A stretch of DNA of 64,000 nt from Phenylobacterium sp. Root1290 (GTDB taxonomy: Bacteria > Pseudomonadota > Alphaproteobacteria > Caulobacterales > Caulobacteraceae): assembly GCF_001425305.1 (NCBI RefSeq), contig NZ_LMEE01000001.1, forward strand, positions 818,646 through 882,645. Direction: 5' to 3'. The stretch's first letter is position 1, and the number at the start of each line of letters is the position of its first letter. The position numbers were made by a program, and so were the translations under genes. Of the stretch, positions 41,277-49,877 are shown piece by piece. A model generated the notes under the pieces. The model was given only the letters and a program-made list of their open reading frames with translations. It was not told the DNA's origin and made no database searches.

Positions 41277-42188
41277 ATGAACAATGGCCACGGAGAAGCT
41301 TCCGTCGTCACCGCCGGCGAGATCAGCCGGAACTTTGGACAGTGGCAAGACCGAGCCCTTGGCGGGCCGGTCATCGTCACCCACCACGGACGACCTCGAG
41401 TTGTCCTGGTGTCCGCCGATTACTACTCTTCGTCGAAAGCAGACCTCTCACTCAGTTCTCGCGAAGACCACGAGCCGTCGTTCGAGACCAGCCAGCACGC
41501 GATCCTGGATCACGTGACAGAGGCCTTCATGGCCCTGAACGCCCAGCTGCACATCACCGCGGTCAACCACGTATTCGAGGCGTTGGTCGGGCACAGCTCG
41601 TCACAGATCATCGGGCGCTTCTGGGAGGACCTGTTCCCGCCGACCGCCCGCACGCTGATGGGCGAGCAGCTCAAGCGGGCGCTGCGCACGGGCGAGGCTC
41701 TGGATTTCGAGGCCCCGGGCGACGTGCCGGGCGTGCGGCGCTACGCCTTCCGCGCCTTCCCCTACCCGGGCGGCGTGGCGGTGCTGATCCAGAATCGGAC
41801 CGCCGAGCGCGAGATGCAGGCCCAGCTTCACGAGGCCCGCGCCCTCGACGCGGCGCTCTCGATGCTGCCGCAGGTGATGGTGCTGCGGCTCAATGTCCGC
41901 GGGGTGCTGACCACGGTCGATCCTGGCTTCGCCAAGCGGCTCGGCTTTTCCAGTCAGGAACTGCTGTCGTGCCGGCTGCCCGACATCGTGCGGCCCCGCG
42001 ACCGGGCCGAACTGACCGCGGCGCTTGAAGCGGTGCTGCAGGGCGGCCAGCCAACGCAGATCGCCACGACGATGCTGGTCAAGGACGGCGGCGAGTTGCC
42101 CGTCCGGATCGGCGTCGCGACCGTGATCAACGACCTGGCGCCCGACGGGCTGGTGGCCGCCGTCACCCTGGACGATGCGGCGGCCTGA
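41277..42188 (+). CDS. Phd/YefM-like domain fused to two PAS domains
   Basis: 303-residue predicted regulator. Residues about 8-53 (ASVVTAGEISRNFGQWQDRA, GGPVIVTHHGRPRVVLVSADYY) match the DNA-binding N-terminal half of Phd/YefM antitoxins. Two PAS folds follow, about 75-190 (DHVTEAFMALNAQLHITAVN, VGHSSSQIIGRFWEDLFP) and 195-300 (MLPQVMVLRLNVRGVLTTVD, LGFSSQELLSCRLPDIV). There is no toxin gene alongside and no kinase or cyclase output. The natural reading is a sensor-controlled transcription factor whose DNA-binding part derives from an antitoxin. It is divergent from the TadE/TadG genes, which are candidate targets. Its 3' end overlaps the ABC-F gene by 26 bases. Confidence 0.82.
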   Translation: MNNGHGEASVVTAGEISRNFGQWQDRALGGPVIVTHHGRPRVVLVSADYYSSSKADLSLSSREDHEPSFETSQHAILDHVTEAFMALNAQLHITAVNHVFEALVGHSSSQIIGRFWEDLFPPTARTLMGEQLKRALRTGEALDFEAPGDVPGVRRYAFRAFPYPGGVAVLIQNRTAEREMQAQLHEARALDAALSMLPQVMVLRLNVRGVLTTVDPGFAKRLGFSSQELLSCRLPDIVRPRDRAELTAALEAVLQGGQPTQIATTMLVKDGGELPVRIGVATVINDLAPDGLVAAVTLDDAAA

Positions 42189-43764
42189 GCTCGACCTCGC
42201 GCTCCACGCCGATGGCCTGGAGAAAGTCCGGGTCGTGGCTGACGACCAGGAGCGCGCCGTCATAACTGCGGAGCGCCGCCTCGACCGCGGCGATCGAGTC
42301 CAGATCCAGGTGGTTGGTCGGCTCGTCCAGCACCAGCAACTGCGGCGGCGTTTCGGACATCAGCACGCAGGCCATGGCGGCGCGCAGCCGCTCGCCGCCG
42401 CTGAGCGCCGCGATCTGTTTTTCCGCGGCCGTGTTGCGGAACAGGAAGCGCGCCAGCGCCGCATGGGCGTCGTTGCGGGTCGCGCCGGGATTGAGGCGCT
42501 GGAACGCCTGCACGAGGGTCTCGCCCGCCTGGAGCATTGCGGTCTTCTGATCCAGCAGCGCCGCGCGCGCGCCGTGCGTGATCCGGCCGGAGCCCGGCGC
42601 CAGATCCCCGACCGCCAACCGGATCAAGGTCGTCTTTCCCGCGCCGTTGGGACCGGTGACGGCGACCCGCTCTGGCCCTGTCAGCCGGAAGGACAGCCCC
42701 GACAGCGCCGGGGCCGCGCCCGGATGGGCGAAACTCACGTCATCGAAGGCCAGCACCGTCTTGCCGCTCGCCAGTCCCGACGGCGGCAGTTCGAAGGCCA
42801 GTCGGCGCAGGCGCTCCACGCGCCCCTGCGCCTCGGCCAGCTCGGCGCCGGCCTGTTCGCGCAACCGCTCGGCCACCTGACCTTCGCGCGCGCCGGAGTT
42901 CTCGGCTCGCTCGGCCATGCCGCCCAGCAGGATCTTCGGCTCGCTGCGCTTGGCTGCGAACTTGCGGCCGGCGGCGTCGCGGCGGGCCTTGCGCTCGCGG
43001 GCGACCTGGCTCTCGCGCTCCACCCGCGCCAGCGTCCGCTCGGCGTCGGCCAGATCGCGGACGGCCGCCGCCTCGGCCTGCGCCTTGCGCTCGGCATAGA
43101 GGTCGTAGCCGCCGCCATAGACCTTGGCGCCCAGGCTGGTCAGCTCGACGATACGGTCCATCTCCCGCAGCAGGGCGCGGTCGTGGCTGACCACCACCGC
43201 CCCGCCCTTCCAGCCGGCCAGCACCTGCGCGATCAGCGCCCGCGCTTCCGTGTCGAGATTGTTGGTCGGTTCATCCAGCAAGAGAAGGTCGGGCTCCTGC
43301 GCCAGCAGCCCGGCCAGGGCGGCGCGGGTCGCCTCGCCGCCGCTGAGTTCGCCCGCCGGACGTAGGGGGTCGAGCCCAGGCAGCCCGACCTGAGTCAGGC
43401 CGGCCTCCAGGCGGGAGGGCAAGGTCCAGTCGGCGTCGTTGAAATCGGCCTCGGTCCCCTCGCCCGCCTCGATGCGGTCGAGCCGGGCCAGTGCGTCCGC
43501 CAGGCCAAGCACCTGGGCCACGCTGGCGCCAGGCGGCGGAGCCAGGGCCTGACGCAGGACGCCGATGCGCCCGCGCACCGCGACGGCGCCGGCGGCGGGC
43601 GCGATCTCGCCCAGCATCAGCCGGATCAGCGTGGTCTTGCCCACGCCGTTGCGCCCCATGAGGCCGGTGCGTTCGGCCCCGAAGGCGAGGGTCAGGTCAT
43701 CGAAAAGCGGATGGCCGTCAGGCGTTTTGTACGAAAGGCCGTCGAGCGTGAGGAAGGCGGACAT
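42163..43764 (-). CDS. ABC-F family ATPase
   Basis: Soluble tandem-ATPase protein of 533 residues with no membrane domain. First cassette: Walker A GRNGVGKTTLIRL, signature LSGGEATRAALAGLL, Walker B DLLLLDEPTNNLD. Second: GPNGAGKTTLIRL, LSGGERLRAAMACVL, LLVLDEPTNHLDLD. The linker (about 240-335) is highly charged. ABC-F proteins act on the ribosome, in housekeeping or antibiotic protection. ATG 43764 begins MSAFLTLDGLSYKTPDG, where the cassette fold starts, but it has no visible Shine-Dalgarno; an SD-bearing leader ORF overlaps it. Confidence 0.92.
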   Translation of the reverse strand: MSAFLTLDGLSYKTPDGHPLFDDLTLAFGAERTGLMGRNGVGKTTLIRLMLGEIAPAAGAVAVRGRIGVLRQALAPPPGASVAQVLGLADALARLDRIEAGEGTEADFNDADWTLPSRLEAGLTQVGLPGLDPLRPAGELSGGEATRAALAGLLAQEPDLLLLDEPTNNLDTEARALIAQVLAGWKGGAVVVSHDRALLREMDRIVELTSLGAKVYGGGYDLYAERKAQAEAAAVRDLADAERTLARVERESQVARERKARRDAAGRKFAAKRSEPKILLGGMAERAENSGAREGQVAERLREQAGAELAEAQGRVERLRRLAFELPPSGLASGKTVLAFDDVSFAHPGAAPALSGLSFRLTGPERVAVTGPNGAGKTTLIRLAVGDLAPGSGRITHGARAALLDQKTAMLQAGETLVQAFQRLNPGATRNDAHAALARFLFRNTAAEKQIAALSGGERLRAAMACVLMSETPPQLLVLDEPTNHLDLDSIAAVEAALRSYDGALLVVSHDPDFLQAIGVEREVELRPPHRPG

Positions 43765-43822
43765 GCGAAACCATGGACAGATTGACGTTCGGGACGAGGT
43801 GGATGTTCGTCGCGATGTCCAT
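43718..43822 (-). CDS. Putative 34-codon leader ORF overlapping the ABC-F start
   Basis: ATG 43822 has a strong AAGGAG 11 bases upstream, whereas the ABC-F start inside this ORF has none. The peptide begins MDIATNIHLVPNVNLSMVSH and ends RRPFVQNA, 46 bases into the ABC-F gene in another frame. This arrangement fits a leader peptide that controls ABC-F translation, for example by ribosome stalling, as known for several ABC-F and macrolide-resistance genes. Whether the peptide is made is untested; it could also merely supply an initiation platform. Confidence 0.45.
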   Translation of the reverse strand: MDIATNIHLVPNVNLSMVSHVRLPHARRPFVQNA

Positions 43823-44018
43823 GGCGGGGCCGTCTCCTTGCGGTGAGCGTCCGATATAGGGGCCGTCGCGCGGCTTCGCAAATCGCGGTTTCCGGACCTG
43901 GCGCTGCAGCGGCGCTTGCGATCGGCCCGCGCTGTGCGGATTTGAAAGCAAGAGCCGGAGTTTCACGGTCCCGACGGGGGCCTATCCCATCGCTCACCAG
44001 ATCGATGGAGCATTTGAG

Positions 44019-45074
44019 ATGCAGATCGCATTCGACACCGAGAGCGCCCGCTGGGCCGCCCTCGCCGCCCGGGACGCCGCCGCCGACGGCGCGTTCTTCT
44101 ATTCCGTGCGCACCACCGGCGTGTATTGCCGGCCGTCCTGCGCGGCCAGGCCCGCTCGCCCCGAGAACGTCGCCTTCCACGCCAGCACCGCCGACGCCGA
44201 GGCCGCCGGCTTTCGCCCTTGCAAGCGCTGCAAGCCCGACCAGGCGCCGCTGGCGCAGCGCAACGCCGCGGCGGTCGCGGCCGCCTGCCGGCTGGTCGAG
44301 AGCTCAGAGGAGCTTCCGGGCCTGGAAGCCCTGGCCGCCGGAGCCGGGCTGAGCCCGTTCCACTTTCACCGGGTCTTCAAGTCGGTCACCGGCCTGACGC
44401 CGAAGGCATACGCCGACGCCCGCCGCGCCGAGCGGGTCCGCCAGGCGCTGGCCGGAACCGGGACCATCACCGAGGCGATCTATGACGCCGGCTTCAACTC
44501 CGGCGGCCGATTCTACGAGCAGTCGCAGAAGGTGCTGGGCATGACCCCGACCCGGTTCCGGGCCGGCGGCGTGGCCGCGCAGATCCGGTTCGCGGTCGGC
44601 GAGTGTTCGCTTGGCTCGATCCTGGTCGCGGCCACCGAGAAGGGAGTCTGCGCCATCCTCTTCGGGGACGACCCGGACCACCTGGCGCGCGATCTGCAGG
44701 ACCGTTTCGACAAGGCCGAACTGATCGGCGGCGATGCGGCGTTCGAGAAGCTGGTCGCCCAGGTCGTCGGCTTCGTCGAGCATCCTCGGCTGGGCCTGGA
44801 CCTGCCGCTGGACGTGCGCGGGACCGCCTTCCAGCAGCGGGTCTGGCAGGCGCTGGCCGAGATCCCGGCCGGGGAAACCGCCAGCTACGCCACGGTCGCG
44901 GCGAAGATCGGCAAGCCGACGGCGATCCGCGCCGTGGCCCAGGCGTGCGCCGCCAACGCGCTGGCCGTGGCCATTCCCTGCCATCGGGTGGTGCGCAACG
45001 ACGGGGCGCTGTCGGGCTATCGTTGGGGCGTGGAACGCAAGCGCGCCCTGCTGGACCGCGAGGCGGCGGCATGA
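44019..45074 (+). CDS. ada: Ada: alkylation-response regulator and O6-methylguanine methyltransferase
   Basis: 351 residues, same architecture and nearly the same numbering as E. coli Ada. N-terminal zinc/methylphosphotriester domain with C37, C41, C68 and C71 (GVYCRPSCAAR, FRPCKRCKP); AraC-type helix-turn-helix (about 95-182, LSPFHFHRVFKSVTGLTPKAY); C-terminal methyltransferase with the acceptor C321 in AIPCHRVVRNDG. Methylation of the N-terminal site turns it into an activator of its own operon. The next gene, a 2OG-Fe(II) oxygenase, overlaps as ATGA and should be part of the same response. Confidence 0.96.
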   Translation: MQIAFDTESARWAALAARDAAADGAFFYSVRTTGVYCRPSCAARPARPENVAFHASTADAEAAGFRPCKRCKPDQAPLAQRNAAAVAAACRLVESSEELPGLEALAAGAGLSPFHFHRVFKSVTGLTPKAYADARRAERVRQALAGTGTITEAIYDAGFNSGGRFYEQSQKVLGMTPTRFRAGGVAAQIRFAVGECSLGSILVAATEKGVCAILFGDDPDHLARDLQDRFDKAELIGGDAAFEKLVAQVVGFVEHPRLGLDLPLDVRGTAFQQRVWQALAEIPAGETASYATVAAKIGKPTAIRAVAQACAANALAVAIPCHRVVRNDGALSGYRWGVERKRALLDREAAA

Positions 45075-45802
45075 GCGCGGCGGCTCTCCAACCCCCAGCC
45101 GGTGAAGGGCGCCTGGCGTCCTTCGACTGGCCGCAGGTCGAGCGCGACCTCGACGCCCAGGGGTCGGCGCTGTTGCCCGGCCTGCTGACGCCCGACGAGT
45201 GCGCGACGATCGCCGCCCTCTACGCCCGCGACGACGGCTTCCGCAGCCGGGTGGTGATGAGCCGCCACGGGTTCGGGCGCGGCGAATACCGATACTTCGC
45301 CTATCCCCTGCCCGCCCTGGTCGGCGGCCTGCGGACGCGGCTCTATCCGCGTCTGGTCCCGATCGCCAACCGCTGGAACGAGGCCATGGGGATCGCCGTG
45401 CGCTATCCCGCCGACCACGCCGCCTTCCTGGAGCGCTGCCACGCCGCCGGCCAGCAGAGGCCCACGCCGCTGCTGCTGCAGTACGGCCCCGGCGACTTCA
45501 ACTGCCTGCACCAGGACCTCTATGGCGAGCACGTATTCCCGCTGCAGGTCGCGGTGCTGCTGTCGGAGCCGGGCCGCGACTTCACCGGCGGCGAGTTCGT
45601 GCTGACCGAACAGCGGCCGCGCATGCAGTCGCGGGTGGAGGTCGCACCGCTGCGCCAGGGCGACGGGCTGATCTTCGCGGTCCACCATCGGCCAGTGCGC
45701 GGAACCCGCGGCAGCTATCGCGTCACCATGCGTCACGGCGTCAGCCAGCTGCGCAGCGGCCAGCGCCACACCCTGGGCGTCATCTTTCACGACGCGTCGT
45801 GA
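45071..45802 (+). CDS. 2OG-Fe(II) oxygenase cotranscribed with ada
   Basis: 243-residue dioxygenase with a double-stranded beta-helix core. The iron triad is H147-x-D149 in NCLHQDLYG and H222 in MRHGVSQ; R232 in QRHTLGVIFHD would bind 2-oxoglutarate. The LLQYGPGDFNCLHQDLYG stretch is typical of the COG3826 prolyl-hydroxylase-like family, not of AlkB itself. ATG 45071 overlaps the ada stop by 4 bases. Membership in the adaptive-response operon suggests a repair role, perhaps on alkylated nucleic acid or protein, but the substrate is unknown. Confidence 0.88.
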   Translation: MSAAALQPPAGEGRLASFDWPQVERDLDAQGSALLPGLLTPDECATIAALYARDDGFRSRVVMSRHGFGRGEYRYFAYPLPALVGGLRTRLYPRLVPIANRWNEAMGIAVRYPADHAAFLERCHAAGQQRPTPLLLQYGPGDFNCLHQDLYGEHVFPLQVAVLLSEPGRDFTGGEFVLTEQRPRMQSRVEVAPLRQGDGLIFAVHHRPVRGTRGSYRVTMRHGVSQLRSGQRHTLGVIFHDAS

Positions 45803-45809
45803 CCGCGAA

Positions 45810-45826
45810 CGCCTGAAATTCAGGCG
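45810..45826. repeat. 17-base palindrome after the ada operon
   Basis: CGCCTGAA-A-TTCAGGCG is a perfect 8-base inverted repeat around one base, 8 bases past the oxygenase stop and 88 bases before the dipeptidase start. No T-run follows, so it could be an operator for the dipeptidase gene or a transcript-stabilising hairpin. Confidence 0.5.
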
Positions 45827-45913
45827 CCGCGCCGACGCAGGGCAACTGAGGCTTGCGCAGACTCTCCGGAATGCTGAAGGTTCGCGCCATTCAGGTTTCG
45901 GGGAGTGGCGTTC

Positions 45914-47131
45914 GTGCTCAAGTTTGGTCTTCCGCTCGCGGTTCTGTTGGCGAGCGCTTCGCCTGTCCTGGCCCAGGCTCCCAAGGTGAAGCCCGAGACC
46001 AAGATCCTGCACGAGAACCTGATCGTGCTGGACACCCACTTCGACACCCCGGCCAACGAGGCGAACCCCAGCTTCGACATCCGCGCCCGCAACAAGGTCG
46101 AGGACGGCAGCCAGGTCGATTATCCGCGGATGGTCGAGGGCGGCGTCGATGGCGGCTTCTTCGTGGTCTTCACGCCGCAGGGCGCCAACACCAAGGAAGG
46201 CAACATCGCCGCGCGCGACCATGCCCTGCTGCGGACCATGGTCATCCACGAGATGGTCGCCAAGAACGACGATATCTTCGCCCTGGCGACCAAGGCCGAC
46301 GAGGCCGCGGCGATCAGCCAGAGCGGCAAGCGGTTCGTCTACATCAGCATGGAGAACGGCTCGCCGGTCGCCGGCGACCTGACGCTGATGAAGACCTTCT
46401 ACGACATGGGCGTGCGAATGATCTCGCCCGTCCACTTCGCCAACAACGACCTGGCCGACAGCGCCACCGATCCGAAGGGGCCCATCCACGGCGGACTGTC
46501 GGCGCAGGGCAAGCAGTTCGTCGCCGAGGCCAACCGTCTGGGCATGCTGCTCGACGCCAGCCACGCTTCCGACCTGGTGCTGGACCAGATGCTGGACCTG
46601 TCCAAGGCCCCGATCATCCTCTCGCACTCGGGCGCCAAGGCGATCTACAACCACCCGCGCAACGTCCCCGACGACCTGCTGCGCAAGCTGGCGGCCAAGG
46701 GCGGGGTGATCCAGATCAACGCCTTCTCCGGCTACATGAAGGACATGCCGGACATTCCCGAGCGGCGGGCGGCGCTGGCCGAGCTCAACAAGGCCTATGG
46801 CCCGGCGCGCGACATCCCGGCCGACAAGCGCGACGCCTATCGCGCCGCGCGCAAGGCGATCGAGGACAAGTACCCGATGCCGCGGGCCAATATGGACGAC
46901 CTGATGAAGCACATCCTGCACGCGGCCCAGGTCGCCGGTAAGGATCACATCGGTGTTTCCGGCGACTTCGACGGCGGCGGCGGCATCGAGGGCTTCGACG
47001 ACATCACCTACTTCCCCGCCCTGACCGAGCGCCTGGTCGCGGCCGGATTCAGCAAGGAAGACCTGGCCAAGTTCTGGGGCGGCAACGCCCTGCGCGTGCT
47101 CAAGCAGGCGGACGAACTGAAGGCGAACTAG
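45914..47131 (+). CDS. Membrane dipeptidase (peptidase M19 family)
   Basis: Exported zinc dipeptidase of the renal-dipeptidase family, about 405 residues. Signal peptide VLKFGLPLAVLLASASPVLAQ. Metal-site motifs are VLDTHFDT (HxD), ISMENG (bridging Glu), LDASHASD and ILSHSGA (two His). It probably hydrolyses dipeptides, possibly containing D-residues, in the periplasm. GTG 45914 sits 8-9 bases after GGGGAG; a GTG 9 bases upstream overlaps that ribosome-binding site and is less likely. Confidence 0.92.
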   Translation: MLKFGLPLAVLLASASPVLAQAPKVKPETKILHENLIVLDTHFDTPANEANPSFDIRARNKVEDGSQVDYPRMVEGGVDGGFFVVFTPQGANTKEGNIAARDHALLRTMVIHEMVAKNDDIFALATKADEAAAISQSGKRFVYISMENGSPVAGDLTLMKTFYDMGVRMISPVHFANNDLADSATDPKGPIHGGLSAQGKQFVAEANRLGMLLDASHASDLVLDQMLDLSKAPIILSHSGAKAIYNHPRNVPDDLLRKLAAKGGVIQINAFSGYMKDMPDIPERRAALAELNKAYGPARDIPADKRDAYRAARKAIEDKYPMPRANMDDLMKHILHAAQVAGKDHIGVSGDFDGGGGIEGFDDITYFPALTERLVAAGFSKEDLAKFWGGNALRVLKQADELKAN

Positions 47132-47194
47132 CTGCCGCTTGCCTGACGCGGCGGCGACGGGCGCAGGCTCCTTCGAAACCTCGGAGGGCCTGCG

Positions 47195-47998
47195 ATGTAC
47201 GAACACCTCGAGCTGCGCCAGGACGGCGACGTCGTCTGGGCGACCATGAACCGGCCCGAGCGGCTGAACGCCCTCAACCGCAAGCTGGTCGAGGAACTGC
47301 GCGACTTCTTCGTGGGGCTCTATTGGCGGCGCGACGTGCGGGTGGTGGTGCTGGCCGGCGCCGGCGGGGCGTTCTGCGCCGGGCTGGACCTCAAGGAGCG
47401 CAACTCCGCCGCGCCGGGCGGCCGTTCGGTCGGGGCCAGCCTGACCGGCCAGCGGCAGATCAGCGAGATCGTCATCGCCATGCGCCGTTGCCCGCAGCCG
47501 ATCATCGCCTGCGTCGACGGGGCGGCCAGCGGCGGCGGCTTCGCCCTGGCGCTGGCCTCGGACATCCGGATCGCCACGCCGCGCACCCGCATGAACGCCG
47601 CCTTCATCCGCATCGGGCTGTCGGCCTGCGATATCGGGGTCAGCTACTTCCTGCCGCGGATGGTCGGCTCGTCGGTGGCGGCCGAGTACATGCTGACCGG
47701 CCGCTTCATCGACGCCGAGCGCGCCTATCAACTGGGCCTGGTCAGTCGGGTGGTCGCGCCCGAGGCTATGCAAGCCGAGGCGCAGAGCTTCGCCGCCGAC
47801 ATGCTGCACGCCACCCCGCTCGGCCTGCGCCTGACCAAGGAGGCGCTGAACCACGCCATCGACGCGCAAGGCTTGGAGGCGACCATCGCCATGGAGGACC
47901 GCAACCAGATCCTCGCCAGCCTGGACGGCGACTTCGGCGAGGGGGTCGCGGCGTTCCTGGAAAAGCGCCCGCCCAACTACGAGCGGCGCGAGGGCTAG
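47195..47998 (+). CDS. Enoyl-CoA hydratase/isomerase family protein
   Basis: Crotonase-fold protein of 267 residues. The oxyanion-hole segments are GAGGAFCAGLDLKER and VDGAASGGGFALALASDIR. Of the two catalytic glutamates of classical hydratases, the second is present (AAEYMLTGRFID), but the position of the first appears replaced (FIRIGLSACDIG), so it may be an isomerase, hydrolase or other crotonase. EGVAAFLEKRPPNYERREG is the usual tail. GGAGGG about 5 bases before ATG 47195 supports the start. It is convergent with the amidohydrolase gene. Confidence 0.88.
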   Translation: MYEHLELRQDGDVVWATMNRPERLNALNRKLVEELRDFFVGLYWRRDVRVVVLAGAGGAFCAGLDLKERNSAAPGGRSVGASLTGQRQISEIVIAMRRCPQPIIACVDGAASGGGFALALASDIRIATPRTRMNAAFIRIGLSACDIGVSYFLPRMVGSSVAAEYMLTGRFIDAERAYQLGLVSRVVAPEAMQAEAQSFAADMLHATPLGLRLTKEALNHAIDAQGLEATIAMEDRNQILASLDGDFGEGVAAFLEKRPPNYERREG

Positions 47999-48009
47999 GC
48001 CGCGAGAGC

Positions 48010-49668
48010 CTAGGTACAGACCACGCCCGACCGCGCCTCGGTATAGGCGCCGGCCGTGTAGGCCACCTCGCCGTTGACCAGCACCGTGTCGATGCCGCGT
48101 GCGTCGCGGACGTAGCGCATGCCCTCGCCCGGCATGTCGAACACTGGCCGCTCTTCACCCCGGTCGATGGTGTCGGGATCGAAGATCACGATGTCGGCGG
48201 CATGGCCGGGCGTCAGGCGCCCCCTGCCCTCCAAGCCCCAGATGTCTGCCGTCTCGGCGGTGATCTTGCGGACGGCCTGCTCGAGGCTGAGACCGCCCGA
48301 CTTGCGGACGAACTCGCTGAACAGGTAGCCGGTGTCGCCATAGGTCGAGAACGAGGCGATGTGCGCGCCGCCGTCGCTGGCCCCGATATGGACCAGCGGA
48401 TGGGCCAGCATCGGGCCGATTCGGTCGGTGGCCTCGTGGCCCATGTCCGCCGCCAGGAAGGCGACGTCGAGGCCGTGTTCCAGCGAGATGTCGATGAGCG
48501 CCTGGGCCGGAACCTGGCCGCGCTCGGCGGCGATTTCGCCCAGGGCCCGGCCGACCATCTGCGCCGGCGCGGCGTCGCCGCCGCGCACGATCAGTCCGCC
48601 CATCATCCGCTGGCCGCCGTCGGCGCCCAGGTCCTCGACCATCTTGGCGACGGTTTCCGGGTCGTTGAGCGCGTGGAGCCGCGCCTCCAGCGGCTGGCGA
48701 AGCACACGCACCCAGCGCGGCAGGCGCGCGAAGAACAGGCTGGGCCGCAGCAATGAGAAGCTGATGTCGATCGGCCGGGTCTGCATCTGCGGCCAGACCC
48801 GCGCGCCGCGGGCGAACTGTTCCTCGACCCGAGCCAGGATCCGCGGGGCGTTGTCCGGCGTCGAGGTGTTGTCGAACACCGGAGAGAAGGTGGTCGGGAT
48901 GCCGTGCTTCAGCGACAGCTCCGACAGCTGATCGATGCGCGCGATGGTGATGTCGACGTCGTAGAACTCCGGCACGCACTGGAGCATGCGGCCGAACTCC
49001 CCCAGCACCGCCGAGAGGGCGTCCAGTTCGGGGAAGTCGGCGAACCGGCTCGGCACCGGGCGGCCGTGCTCATCCAGGTCGACGAAGCTGGTCGAGAGCC
49101 CCACGGCCCCAGCCTTCAGGCATTCGCGCAGGACGTCCTGCATCGCGGCGACCTCATCGGGCGTGGCCGTGCGCTGCTGCGCCGCCTCGCCCATCACCCA
49201 CAGGCGGATGACGCTGTGGCCGACCAGCGGCGCGACATTGATCGAGAGGTTGCGGGCGATGGCGTCGCGATAGCCGGCGAAGTCCTCCCAGGTCCAGTCG
49301 AAGGCCTGGGTGAAGGCTTCCGGCGGCATCTCCTCGATCTGCTGGAACATGCCGACGACCTTGGGCCGGTCAGCCGCTTTCAGCGGGGCCAGCGACAGCG
49401 AGCAGTTGCCCGGCACGATGCAGGTGACCCCGTGCTCCAGGGCCGGACGCGCCGCGCCGTCCCACAGCAGCTGGACGTCGAAGTGAGTGTGCGGATCGAT
49501 GAAGCCAGGCGCCACCACCCGGCCGCCGGCGTCGATCTCTCGCCTGGCCGAACCGCTCACCGTCCCGACAGCGGCGATCAGGCCGTTCTTGACCGCGACA
49601 TCGCCCCTGAAGCCGGCTTCTCCCGACCCGTCAACCACGAGCCCGTTACGCACGATTACGTCGAACAT
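48010..49668 (-). CDS. Amidohydrolase (D-aminoacylase/amidohydrolase-3 type)
   Basis: Metal-dependent hydrolase of 552 residues. N-terminal composite beta-sandwich MFDVIVRNGLVVDGSGEAGFRGDVAV, metal motif GFIDPHTHFDVQLLWD, PGNCSLSLAP, and C-terminal LTPGHAADIVIFDPDTID. The pattern HTHFDxQxxWD with GNCS matches N-acyl-D-amino-acid deacylases (Amidohydro_3). ASDGGAHI provides the late catalytic Asp. Likely hydrolyses an amide of unknown identity in the cytosol. It is the last gene of a three-gene overlapping operon with two small unknown proteins. Confidence 0.9.
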   Translation of the reverse strand: MFDVIVRNGLVVDGSGEAGFRGDVAVKNGLIAAVGTVSGSARREIDAGGRVVAPGFIDPHTHFDVQLLWDGAARPALEHGVTCIVPGNCSLSLAPLKAADRPKVVGMFQQIEEMPPEAFTQAFDWTWEDFAGYRDAIARNLSINVAPLVGHSVIRLWVMGEAAQQRTATPDEVAAMQDVLRECLKAGAVGLSTSFVDLDEHGRPVPSRFADFPELDALSAVLGEFGRMLQCVPEFYDVDITIARIDQLSELSLKHGIPTTFSPVFDNTSTPDNAPRILARVEEQFARGARVWPQMQTRPIDISFSLLRPSLFFARLPRWVRVLRQPLEARLHALNDPETVAKMVEDLGADGGQRMMGGLIVRGGDAAPAQMVGRALGEIAAERGQVPAQALIDISLEHGLDVAFLAADMGHEATDRIGPMLAHPLVHIGASDGGAHIASFSTYGDTGYLFSEFVRKSGGLSLEQAVRKITAETADIWGLEGRGRLTPGHAADIVIFDPDTIDRGEERPVFDMPGEGMRYVRDARGIDTVLVNGEVAYTAGAYTEARSGVVCT

Positions 49669-49877
49669 GCTCCCTCCAACAGCTTGCGCCAGGAATGCCC
49701 GGCCAGTTCGTCCAGGTGCGCCGCCCCGCAGGCGGCCATGAGTTCCAGGCCCTTCTCGGCCTCCAGCACAACGACGCCCTCGGTCCCGCCCGGATAGCGA
49801 AGACGCAGCACCAGTTCGGCCGCGCCGTCGTGACCGGCCGCAATCTCCGCCCCGGCGATCACGGCCTCTTCGCTCAT
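49656..49877 (-). CDS. Small protein of unknown function (73 aa)
   Basis: 73-residue acidic protein (VIAGAEIAAGHDGAAELVLR, VVLEAEKGLELMAACGAAHL, LAGHSWRKLLEG). It overlaps the next small gene upstream by 4 bases and the amidohydrolase start by 13 bases, so all three appear translationally coupled. I do not recognise the family. The form suggests a small alpha/beta domain; a subunit or activator of the amidohydrolase is possible. Confidence 0.65.
   Translation of the reverse strand: MSEEAVIAGAEIAAGHDGAAELVLRLRYPGGTEGVVVLEAEKGLELMAACGAAHLDELAGHSWRKLLEGACST

Noticed and set aside
41277..41420. A type II toxin-antitoxin locus
   Set aside because: Only the Phd/YefM-like half is present, fused to PAS domains. 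No RelE, Doc or other toxin gene is adjacent.
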